A stretch of DNA of 64,000 nucleotides from Paludibacteraceae bacterium (lineage in GTDB: Bacteria > Bacteroidota > Bacteroidia > Bacteroidales > Paludibacteraceae): assembly GCA_017477325.1 (NCBI GenBank), contig JAFUWV010000010.1, positions 248,001 through 312,000 of the forward strand, written 5' to 3'. The translations under genes were made by a program, and so were the position numbers. The notes below the pieces were generated by a model. That model had not been told where the DNA came from and ran no database searches. It saw nothing but the letters and a program-made list of their open reading frames with translations. Positions 44,858-52,156 of this stretch are shown one piece after another (the first letter of the stretch is position 1; every line of letters starts with the position of its first letter).

Positions 44858-45940
44858 ATGAATACATTTTTTGATACATATCCTGCGCTGATAGGTATAG
44901 TATCCTTTCTGATAGGACTGGCATGCATGCCGGTAGTACTGAAGATAGCACGGGAGAAGCATTTTCTGGTGAAACCCAACAAACGCATGTCTCATACGGG
45001 CGAGATACCCAACATTGGAGGTATAGACATCTGCGTATCGTTTCTGCTCACATACATCATATTCGAGTATGCGAGTCTGACAGAGTCGCAGTTTCTGCTT
45101 ATAGGACTGATAGTGATACTGTTTGTAGGCTTTGCCGACGACATACTGGACCTCTCACCAATCAGCAAACTGCTTGGCGAGATGCTTGCTGGAGTGGCAA
45201 TGATAGGCTTTGCAGACATCCGCCTGACGCACCTGCACGGGTTCCTCGGAATAGAAGAGATAGGTGTGGTAAGCAGTTATCTGCTCTCGTTCTTCGTACT
45301 GGTAGCGATAATCAACGCCTTGAACCTGATAGACGGCGTTGACGGTCTGGCTTCGGGACTGGGAATACTGTATTGTGCATTCTTTGCCATCTGGTTTCAG
45401 CTGGCGGGCGAACTGAGCTGGGCGACACTGGGGTACAGCATGATAGGCGCCCTGGCGGTGTTCTTTATCTACAACGTGTTCGGCGGCACGAAGCGCAAGA
45501 TATTCATGGGAGACTCCGGCTCACTGCTGCTCGGCTATCTGCTGACAGCCTTCGTGTTTCGCTTCTGCACACTGAATGCCTATCACCTTGTGCCAGACAA
45601 CATGATATGCTCGGCCGCCCCGGCAGTATGTATATGCGTGCTATCGGTGCCGATATACGACACGATAAGAGTGATGCTGACCCGCATCAAGCACAAGAAG
45701 TCGCCTTTCTCACCGGACAAGAACCACATACACCACCTGCTGCTGCGCACGGGTCTGAACCATATACAGACCACCTGCGTACTACTATCGGTAACCATAC
45801 TCTTCATTGGTCTGGCACTATTAGGCAGGAACTGGAATATATGGGTGCTGGTAGGAGTAGATTTCTGCATCTGCACACTGCTGACCTTCATACTGTGGAG
45901 AGCAGTGGACAGGAAGTTGAGAGCGGAGAGAAGTTATTAG
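44858..45940 (+). CDS. WecA/MraY-family undecaprenyl-phosphate sugar-phosphate transferase
   Basis: A 360-residue integral membrane enzyme with about 11 helices. It transfers a sugar-1-phosphate from a UDP-sugar to undecaprenyl phosphate, starting a polysaccharide or O-antigen-like chain. Signatures: KPNKRMSHTGEIPNIGGI, the DDxxD-like VGFADDILDLSPISK, NALNLIDGVDGLASGLG, FMGDSGSLLLGYLL and the basic/His loop SPFSPDKNHIHHLLLRTGL. Membership of the WecA/TagO branch rather than MraY follows from the DGVDGLA and PDKNHIHH forms. The last residues (about RKLRAERSY) and the stop codon are encoded by the flanking 7-bp repeat array. Confidence 0.9.
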   Translation: MNTFFDTYPALIGIVSFLIGLACMPVVLKIAREKHFLVKPNKRMSHTGEIPNIGGIDICVSFLLTYIIFEYASLTESQFLLIGLIVILFVGFADDILDLSPISKLLGEMLAGVAMIGFADIRLTHLHGFLGIEEIGVVSSYLLSFFVLVAIINALNLIDGVDGLASGLGILYCAFFAIWFQLAGELSWATLGYSMIGALAVFFIYNVFGGTKRKIFMGDSGSLLLGYLLTAFVFRFCTLNAYHLVPDNMICSAAPAVCICVLSVPIYDTIRVMLTRIKHKKSPFSPDKNHIHHLLLRTGLNHIQTTCVLLSVTILFIGLALLGRNWNIWVLVGVDFCICTLLTFILWRAVDRKLRAERSY

Positions 45941-46121
45941 TTGAGAGTTTAGAGTTGAGAGTTGAGAGAAGTTATTATTAGTTGAGAGTTGAGAGTTTAG
46001 AGTTTAGAGAAGATATTATTAGTTGAGAGTTTAGAGTTGAGAGTTTAGAGAAGTTGAAAGTGGAAAGTTGAGAGTGGAGAGAAGATATTATTAGTTGAGA
46101 GTTGAGAGTTGAGAGTTAATA
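45914..46121. repeat. 7-bp tandem array, AGTTGAG type, entering the 3' end of the transferase gene
   Basis: AGTTGAG, AGTTTAG, AGCGGAG and AGTGGAG units with AGAAGTTATTATT- and AGAAGATATTATT-like spacers at intervals of about 40-60 bp. The first units are the last codons and stop (TAG at 45938-45940) of the WecA-like gene; the last end five bases before the ABC-F start codon. Confidence 0.9.
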
Positions 46122-46125
46122 ATAT

Positions 46126-48057
46126 ATGCTATCGATAGAACATCTGACAATGGAGTTTTCTTCCAAGCCTATTTTGGAAGACATCTCTTTCCTTATCAAC
46201 AGGAAGGACAAGATAGCCCTTGTCGGAAAGAATGGTGCGGGAAAGACAACACTGCTCCGCCTGATAGCAGGTGAGCAGACTCCGACCTCGGGTGTGATAG
46301 CAAGAGAGCGCGACCTGAGTATCGGCTACCTGCCCCAGGTGATGATGCTGACAGATGACAGCACCGTGATAGAAGAAGCCAGAAAAGCATTTGAAGACAC
46401 ACACGACATCGAGCAGCGTCTGGAAAACATCAATAAGGAGCTGGCAGAGCGCGACGACTATGACTCGAAAGAATACGAAAGACTGCTTGAGAAGCATGAC
46501 GAGTACCAGCAGATAGTGAACAACCTGCAGCCCCAGAAGATAGAAGGCGAGACAGAACGCACCCTGCTCGGACTGGGCTTTATGCGCACAGACTTTCAGA
46601 GGCCATGCTCGGAGTTCTCCGGCGGCTGGAGGATGCGCATAGAACTGGCAAAGATACTACTGAGGAAACCTGACCTGCTGCTACTGGACGAGCCCACCAA
46701 CCACCTTGACATCGAATCGATACAATGGCTTGAACAATTCCTCACAGACAGCCCATCCGCCCTTCTGCTTGTAAGTCACGACCGCGCCTTTATAGACAAC
46801 GTGACCAACAGAACGATAGAAATCTCGCTGGGCAGAATATACGACTACGACGTCAACTATTCGCACTATGTAGAACTGAGACGCGAACGCCACGAGCAAC
46901 AGGTGAGAGCCTACCTGAACCAGCAGAAGATGATTCAGGATACAGAAGATTTCATTGAGCGTTTCCGATACAAAGCGACCAAAGCCGTGCAAGTACAGAG
47001 CAGGATAAAGCAACTGGAGAAACTGGAGCGGCTGGAGGTTGACTTGGAGGACACCTCGCGCCTGAGGCTGCATTTCCCCCCTGCCCCCCGCAGCGGTGAT
47101 TTCCCGGTGATAGCCGAGGATGTGATGAAAGCCTTCGGAGAGCATGTAGTATTCCACGATGCCAACTTCACAATCAGACGCGGAGAGAAAGTAGCCTTTG
47201 TTGGCAGGAACGGCGAAGGCAAGACCACGATGGTGCGCTGCATAATGCAGCAACTGGACTATCTTGGCACACTGAAGACAGGGCATAACGTGAAGATAGG
47301 CTATTTCGCCCAGAACCAAGCAGCACTGCTTGACGGAGAGCAAACAGTGTTCGAGACCATAGACAGAGTAGCGACAGGCGACATAAGACTACGGATAAGA
47401 GACATATTGGGTGCCTTCATGTTCGGGGGAGAAGCATCGGACAAGAAAGTGAAGGTGCTCTCAGGCGGTGAGAGAAGCCGCCTTGCGATGATAAGACTAC
47501 TGCTTGAGCCAGTCAACCTGCTTATACTGGACGAGCCTACCAACCACCTTGACATGCAGTCGAAAGACATACTGAAGGACGCATTGCTTGCTTTTGACGG
47601 CACACTGATAGTGGTGTCTCACGACCGGTATTTTCTGGACGGTCTGGTAAGCAAAGTGTATGAGTTTTCAGGGGGCAAGGTGATAGAACACCTGGGCGGC
47701 ATATATGACTTTCTGCAGAAGAAAAACATCACATCGCTGCAGGAGTTAGAACGAAAGGCAGTCACAGCAGAGGCAGAGCAGACACAGCCGTTGCAGCCCA
47801 GTACTGCCAAACTGGACTTTGAGGAGCAGAAACGCAGACAGAGAGAGCAACGCAAACTGGAGAAACAGGTGACGGAGACGGAGACTGCCATAGCAGACCT
47901 GGAGAAAGAGCAAAAAGAGATAGAAGAAGCACTGACGCTTCCACAGAACCAAACAGACACCTCACTCTTTGAGAGATACGAGCACGTGAAACGCCAACTT
48001 GAACAGCGGCTCTATGAGTGGGAGATACTATCGGAACAACTGACACAAACAAAATAA
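46126..48057 (+). CDS. ABC-F family ATPase (Uup/EttA-like)
   Basis: A 643-residue cytoplasmic protein with two ABC ATPase domains and no membrane segments, hence ABC-F. Walker A motifs are GKNGAGKTT (about 36) and GRNGEGKTT (about 362). Signatures are FSGGWRMRI and LSGGERSRL, and Walker B motifs LLLLDEPTNHLD and LLILDEPTNHLD. A P-site-tRNA-interaction-type linker (about 230-320, rich in Arg/Gln/Lys) joins them, and a C-terminal coiled coil at about 555-640 suggests the Uup subgroup. ABC-F proteins act on ribosomes. I see no reason to call it an antibiotic-resistance factor. The start ATG follows a long 7-bp repeat array. Confidence 0.92.
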   Translation: MLSIEHLTMEFSSKPILEDISFLINRKDKIALVGKNGAGKTTLLRLIAGEQTPTSGVIARERDLSIGYLPQVMMLTDDSTVIEEARKAFEDTHDIEQRLENINKELAERDDYDSKEYERLLEKHDEYQQIVNNLQPQKIEGETERTLLGLGFMRTDFQRPCSEFSGGWRMRIELAKILLRKPDLLLLDEPTNHLDIESIQWLEQFLTDSPSALLLVSHDRAFIDNVTNRTIEISLGRIYDYDVNYSHYVELRRERHEQQVRAYLNQQKMIQDTEDFIERFRYKATKAVQVQSRIKQLEKLERLEVDLEDTSRLRLHFPPAPRSGDFPVIAEDVMKAFGEHVVFHDANFTIRRGEKVAFVGRNGEGKTTMVRCIMQQLDYLGTLKTGHNVKIGYFAQNQAALLDGEQTVFETIDRVATGDIRLRIRDILGAFMFGGEASDKKVKVLSGGERSRLAMIRLLLEPVNLLILDEPTNHLDMQSKDILKDALLAFDGTLIVVSHDRYFLDGLVSKVYEFSGGKVIEHLGGIYDFLQKKNITSLQELERKAVTAEAEQTQPLQPSTAKLDFEEQKRRQREQRKLEKQVTETETAIADLEKEQKEIEEALTLPQNQTDTSLFERYEHVKRQLEQRLYEWEILSEQLTQTK

Positions 48058-48064
48058 TACCATC

Positions 48065-49297
48065 ATGACTGACACTATCAAATACCTGCTTTCATTCCTT
48101 CTATACGGCAATCAAGACGCATTGTCGCTGGTAGGATACACTTCCGACGAAGAGGAAGCCAAACGATATAAAGTCACAATACGCCCGTCAGACAACTCAC
48201 CACTTGCCCATCCGGAGAAATCGTGGGAGGACTTCTACCCGGAAGTCAAGCAAGTGCTTCACCAACGAGCAATAACACCGGAGACAGACATAATGAGTGT
48301 GGCCTGCTTTCTGATGTCAAGGGCAGAAGAGATGGTTATTCAGGAAAGAGACGAGCACGGCCGGTTTCTTGCCCGACACTCGCTACTCTCAGAAGGCAAC
48401 CTGCTCTCGATTCCACTGATTGACGAATACTCACGGTGGCTGATGAAACGTCTGGAGCTGCCTCTGCCGGAGCAGAAGATAGCATGCGTAAACCTGACGC
48501 ACGACGTGGATACAATAGCACACTACCGCCATCTGAGAGGTTTTCTGGGCGGTATAGCCCGAGGAAAAGCCAAACAGGCCATAGCCGCTGCGCAACACCT
48601 GCACGACGACCCAGCCTTCACTTTCCCCTGGCTCAGTCATACAGACACCAAACTGAGGAACAAGCTACATTCCACCAATATTATATATTTCATCAAAGCC
48701 TCGACAGGCAAGGGGTTTGATTATCCGCAATACAAGCTATCAGGCAAAGACTTCGGGGAACTGCTGAAGTACATCAACAAGTCAGGTGCAGAGATAGGTC
48801 TGCACAGCTCCTACCAAGCAGGGGCAGATGCCAACCTGATAAAACAAGAGAAACAGAAACTTGAGGAGGCACTCTCGGCAACCGCCAATCGGCAGCCAGT
48901 AACCAAGAACCGCTATCACTGGCTGCGCTGCACTTCAATAGACAACATGCAGATACTTGCCAACTCAGGCATCACCGACGACTACAGCATGGGGTTTGCC
49001 GACCGTGCCGGATTCAGACTATGCACAGCAAGACCTGTGCGCTGGATCAACCCGAAGACACTGAAAGTAACACCACTCACTCTGCACCCTCTGACAGTGA
49101 TGGATTGCACGCTGAGCAACGACAACTACATGAATCTGACTGAAGAGGAGGCATTCTACCTATGCCAGCAACTGATAGACAAGACAAGGCAAGTAGGCGG
49201 AGAGCTGACACTGCTGTGGCATAACAGCATATTCACCGACGACAACTATCACAAGAGCCTTTACCCTGCAATACTCAACTACCTGAGACACCAGTAA
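48065..49297 (+). CDS. Polysaccharide-deacetylase-fold protein
   Basis: A 410-residue protein without an evident signal peptide. An N-terminal domain (about 1-135, LVGYTSDEEEAKRYKVTI) is common in Bacteroidetes relatives. The NodB-like fold begins at KIACVNLTHDVDTIAHY (metal-binding Asp-Asp pair) and continues with EIGLHSSYQAGADANLI. In classical deacetylases the second metal motif is HSxxH; here it is HSSYQ, so the second His is not in the usual place. Activity is therefore less certain. C-terminal TLLWHNSIFTDDNYH resembles the last motif. Its stop overlaps the glycosyltransferase start (TAATG), tying it to envelope glycan synthesis. Confidence 0.8.
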   Translation: MTDTIKYLLSFLLYGNQDALSLVGYTSDEEEAKRYKVTIRPSDNSPLAHPEKSWEDFYPEVKQVLHQRAITPETDIMSVACFLMSRAEEMVIQERDEHGRFLARHSLLSEGNLLSIPLIDEYSRWLMKRLELPLPEQKIACVNLTHDVDTIAHYRHLRGFLGGIARGKAKQAIAAAQHLHDDPAFTFPWLSHTDTKLRNKLHSTNIIYFIKASTGKGFDYPQYKLSGKDFGELLKYINKSGAEIGLHSSYQAGADANLIKQEKQKLEEALSATANRQPVTKNRYHWLRCTSIDNMQILANSGITDDYSMGFADRAGFRLCTARPVRWINPKTLKVTPLTLHPLTVMDCTLSNDNYMNLTEEEAFYLCQQLIDKTRQVGGELTLLWHNSIFTDDNYHKSLYPAILNYLRHQ

Positions 49298-51258
49298 TGC
49301 CCAAACGTCTGCTCATACTATGCGACGCCTTTGTGCCACCAATGTACGGTACACGAATGCGCAATCTGATAAGAAACCTGAGTGATGAATGGCAGGTAGA
49401 TGTAGCATGTGAGCAAGTGAGAGAGCATGAATACAGTATTCCGACAGCGACATTCCATCCTTTCACCTACTACCCTGAGAAGAAAGGCATAGGGCGCATT
49501 GTATGGTACTTTCAGTGGCTGAGAGACAAACTGCTTCACAGGAAAGAGAAACAGTTTCTGCATTTTCTGATACGGGAGTTCAGGAACACCAAATTCGACC
49601 TGATACTTGCAAGCGCATACACGTTTCCCCTATACAGCGCGAGAGAGTTCTCACGACTCACAAAGACACCGCTGGTATTGGACCTGAGAGACGTGTTCGA
49701 GCAGATGGGCACATCGCACTACTTCGCCTCACCTATGCCCCGCCTGACGAAACTCACACGTCTCTTTGAGGCGGTGTCTGGTTTCAGGTTCCAAGTTTCA
49801 GGTTCCAGGTTTCAGGTTTCAGGTTCCAAGTTTCAGGTTTCAGGTGGCAGGTTCCAGGTTTTCTCCAACCACTACGCAGAATATGTACTCCGTGAGCGCA
49901 ACAAGGCTCTTGAGCAGGCAGCTGCGGTGACAACTGTATCGACATGGCACAAAGAGCTACTGAGCCGATACAACACCAACACATATCTTGTTTACAACGG
50001 TTACGACGAACAGACATTCGCACCCAAAGACATACGTGCGGAGCACTTCTCCATAACTTATACCGGCAGAATGTACGAGCAGTCGCTACGTGACCCCGCA
50101 CTGCTTTTCCAGGCCTTGAGCCACATGCCTTCGCTACCCTCACTGAGCGTGGACTGGTACACAGACGAGGCGGGGAAGGCGGCAGTGAGCGCTATGGCAG
50201 AGCAGTATGGTGTGGGGCAGCTGATGCGTTACCACGACTATGTCGCACCTGACAAAGTATGTGACATACTTCACAAGAGCAGCATCATACTGGTGCTGAC
50301 CAACAAGGCAACGGCCGATGGTCCACACGGCATAATGACCACCAAGTTCTTCGAGGCACTCGGATCAGAGAAACCTGTACTGTGCGTCAGAAGCGACGAA
50401 GAATGTCTGGCACAGGTAATAAAAGACACCAACGCCGGTCTGGCAGCCACTACAGCCGAGCAAGTAGAGCAGTTCATATCGGACAAATATGCACAGTGGA
50501 GAGAAAAGGGCTTTACGCACCAACAAGTCAACCACGAGCAGAAGTCACTCTTCAGCCGTCAGAAGCAGGCAGAGCAGTTTGCCGAGATATTCAGAAACAC
50601 CATCTGCCGCAGTCAGACCAGGTACACCTTAACCGACATCTGCTGGACACTGTTCTCATCGAACACCACGTTTGACTTCTTAGACTTCCTATTCAGCAGT
50701 GACGCTTCATACAGAAGACTGAGAAGGTTGTTCAAGACGAGAGCCGGCAAGTATGCGAACCTGATACTATACAAACTATTCCGCTATGACATGCACAGGC
50801 GGCTTGCAGCAAGACACCTCAAAGGCATGACCCGCACCGAGCTGGAGCAAAAGGCAGAGCAGTTCTACCAGAGTTACCTGTTGCCAAGAAAGATAGAGGA
50901 TGTGTGGCGAGTGCTGCCGAAAGAGAATATTGTAATAGCGTCGGGCACACTGGACGTGATTGCCAACACAGTGGCTAAACATATCGGTGCAAACAAAGTG
51001 TATGCCTCGAGGCTGCAATACGAGAATGACGTATGCACAGGCACACTAAGCGACATACTCCTAACCAAACATCTGCAGATAGCAGACATAGAGCATTTTG
51101 ACATAATCACCGACAACCTGACAGACGCAGAGCTTGTGAACAAGTCGGAGAAGGCGACTATAGTGACATACGACAACCTGAGCAGATGGGAGAAACGAGT
51201 AGGAAACAACCCCTCAACAGAAATCACATACATTGAAGCAGAGACAGACAGATATTAA
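49297..51258 (+). CDS. Glycosyltransferase (GT4-like) fused to a degenerate HAD-IB phosphatase domain; carries an in-frame repeat array
   Basis: A 653-residue protein. The N-terminal half is GT-B-like (RLLILCDAFVPPMYGTRMRNLIRNLSDEW, LVLDLRDVFEQMG, SITYTGRMYEQSLRDP, ILVLTNKATADGPHGIMTTKFFEALGSEKPVLCVRSDEE). Residues 162-189 are four heptapeptide repeats (GFRFQVS, GSRFQVS, GSKFQVS, GGRFQVF) encoded by twelve 7-bp units at 49780-49863. From about residue 437 a HAD-IB domain begins: TLTDICWTLFSSNTTFDFL, where the usual DxDxT reads DxCxT, then VIASGTLDVIANTV, VYASRLQYENDVCTGTL and FDIITDNLTDAELV. The acid/base Asp is missing, so phosphatase activity is doubtful. It is coupled to the genes on both sides by overlaps. 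Confidence 0.82.
   Translation: MPKRLLILCDAFVPPMYGTRMRNLIRNLSDEWQVDVACEQVREHEYSIPTATFHPFTYYPEKKGIGRIVWYFQWLRDKLLHRKEKQFLHFLIREFRNTKFDLILASAYTFPLYSAREFSRLTKTPLVLDLRDVFEQMGTSHYFASPMPRLTKLTRLFEAVSGFRFQVSGSRFQVSGSKFQVSGGRFQVFSNHYAEYVLRERNKALEQAAAVTTVSTWHKELLSRYNTNTYLVYNGYDEQTFAPKDIRAEHFSITYTGRMYEQSLRDPALLFQALSHMPSLPSLSVDWYTDEAGKAAVSAMAEQYGVGQLMRYHDYVAPDKVCDILHKSSIILVLTNKATADGPHGIMTTKFFEALGSEKPVLCVRSDEECLAQVIKDTNAGLAATTAEQVEQFISDKYAQWREKGFTHQQVNHEQKSLFSRQKQAEQFAEIFRNTICRSQTRYTLTDICWTLFSSNTTFDFLDFLFSSDASYRRLRRLFKTRAGKYANLILYKLFRYDMHRRLAARHLKGMTRTELEQKAEQFYQSYLLPRKIEDVWRVLPKENIVIASGTLDVIANTVAKHIGANKVYASRLQYENDVCTGTLSDILLTKHLQIADIEHFDIITDNLTDAELVNKSEKATIVTYDNLSRWEKRVGNNPSTEITYIEAETDRY
49780..49863 (+). 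repeat. In-frame 84-bp array of twelve 7-bp units inside the glycosyltransferase gene
   Basis: Units GGTTTCA, GGTTCCA, AGTTTCA, GGTTCCA, GGTTTCA, GGTTTCA, GGTTCCA, AGTTTCA, GGTTTCA, GGTGGCA, GGTTCCA, GGTTTTC with no gaps. Twelve units give 28 codons, so the frame is kept. The unit matches the intergenic array at 42688-42715. Confidence 0.95.
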
Positions 51259-52078
51259 CACAGAGGCAGATTTGACAAGAGTGAGCAACGCAGTCTTCTA
51301 TCTGCCATTTGCCTACAACTACAGCGTCAGGCTGCGCACCCCGGGGAAACTGCTATCATGGATGCTTATCTACCTGATGCCCACGGGTTGGTACTCGTGG
51401 CTGGCAGCGGGCGGGGTCTCATGGCTCTTCTGCATCAACTACCTGCTGATACTCGTTGCAGCCTTCACACTGTATGAGATCGGCTACATACACAACGACA
51501 CCTTCGCCACACTGAGAGAGCAGAAGCCTACACTGAGGCTGAGCGAGAAGAACTCAGAGTACTTCTACTCGCACGCGGGACATATCTTTTTTGCGAGAGT
51601 GACAATTGCTGCGATACTGCTGACAGTATTCCTGCTGCTTAACGACTTCAGTGCAGGAGCCATAGTAACAACAGTGTCAACAGGGCTGATTCCGATTGTG
51701 TTTCTAATATACAACCGGTGGCGCAACAGGTGGAATGTACTACTCTACCCTATACTGGTATTCTCCAGATATCTGCCTTTCCTGCTGCCATACTCACCCT
51801 CATGGCAGATATACATGCTGCTTTTTCTCAGTTTCCCATGCTGCAACATGCTTGAAAGGTTCTCTATGCCAAGTTACCGCTTCCCCGTCATCAGAAAGAT
51901 AATACCGACAGAAAGCAGCAAGACATACTTTAGAGTAGGTTACTACGCCATAGCTCTGGCTCTGTTGCTACCATTCTTCGGTATAAGAGAACTGATTCCG
52001 CTCGTAATACTGGGCTCATACAGGTGTGTGGTTGCCCTGCTACTGCAGTTCTACAGCCCCAAACGCTATCTTAAATAA
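51233..52078 (+). CDS. Polytopic membrane protein, possibly divergent UbiA-like
   Basis: A 281-residue protein overlapping the previous gene by 26 bp. Seven or eight membrane helices can be seen (LLSWMLIYLMPTGWYSWL, WLFCINYLLILVAAFTLYEIG, FARVTIAAILLTVFLLL, AIVTTVSTGLIPIVFLIY, LYPILVFSRYLPFLLPY, IYMLLFLSFPCCNML, VGYYAIALALLLPFFGI, LVILGSYRCVVALLL). The segment YIHNDTFATLREQKPTLRL after the second helix recalls the first Asp motif of UbiA prenyltransferases (NDxxD with a following PTxR), but the second Asp motif is not found. HAD and UbiA domains are often linked in bacteria. This assignment is a guess; otherwise it is a hypothetical membrane protein. Confidence 0.6.
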   Translation: MKQRQTDINTEADLTRVSNAVFYLPFAYNYSVRLRTPGKLLSWMLIYLMPTGWYSWLAAGGVSWLFCINYLLILVAAFTLYEIGYIHNDTFATLREQKPTLRLSEKNSEYFYSHAGHIFFARVTIAAILLTVFLLLNDFSAGAIVTTVSTGLIPIVFLIYNRWRNRWNVLLYPILVFSRYLPFLLPYSPSWQIYMLLFLSFPCCNMLERFSMPSYRFPVIRKIIPTESSKTYFRVGYYAIALALLLPFFGIRELIPLVILGSYRCVVALLLQFYSPKRYLK

Positions 52079-52125
52079 CACTCTCTTTTCGTCATAATTT
52101 ACACATACGCTTGCAATTATAGCAA

Positions 52126-52133
52126 TATCTTTG
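52126..52133 (+). promoter_or_regulatory. Probable -7 box of the pectate-lyase gene
   Basis: TATCTTTG matches TAnnTTTG 24 bp before the ATG at 52157, but no TTTG lies at the usual 19-21 bp upstream, so the promoter may need an activator. Confidence 0.45.
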
Positions 52134-52156
52134 CACTCGTATAAATTTGTACTTAT

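Noticed and set aside
44705..46121. CRISPR array
   Set aside because: The units are 7 bp, contiguous and degenerate with no unique spacers of constant length, and no cas genes are present.
46126..48057. Ribosomal-protection antibiotic-resistance ABC-F protein
   Set aside because: The C-terminal coiled coil and overall form fit housekeeping Uup-like proteins; nothing in context suggests resistance.
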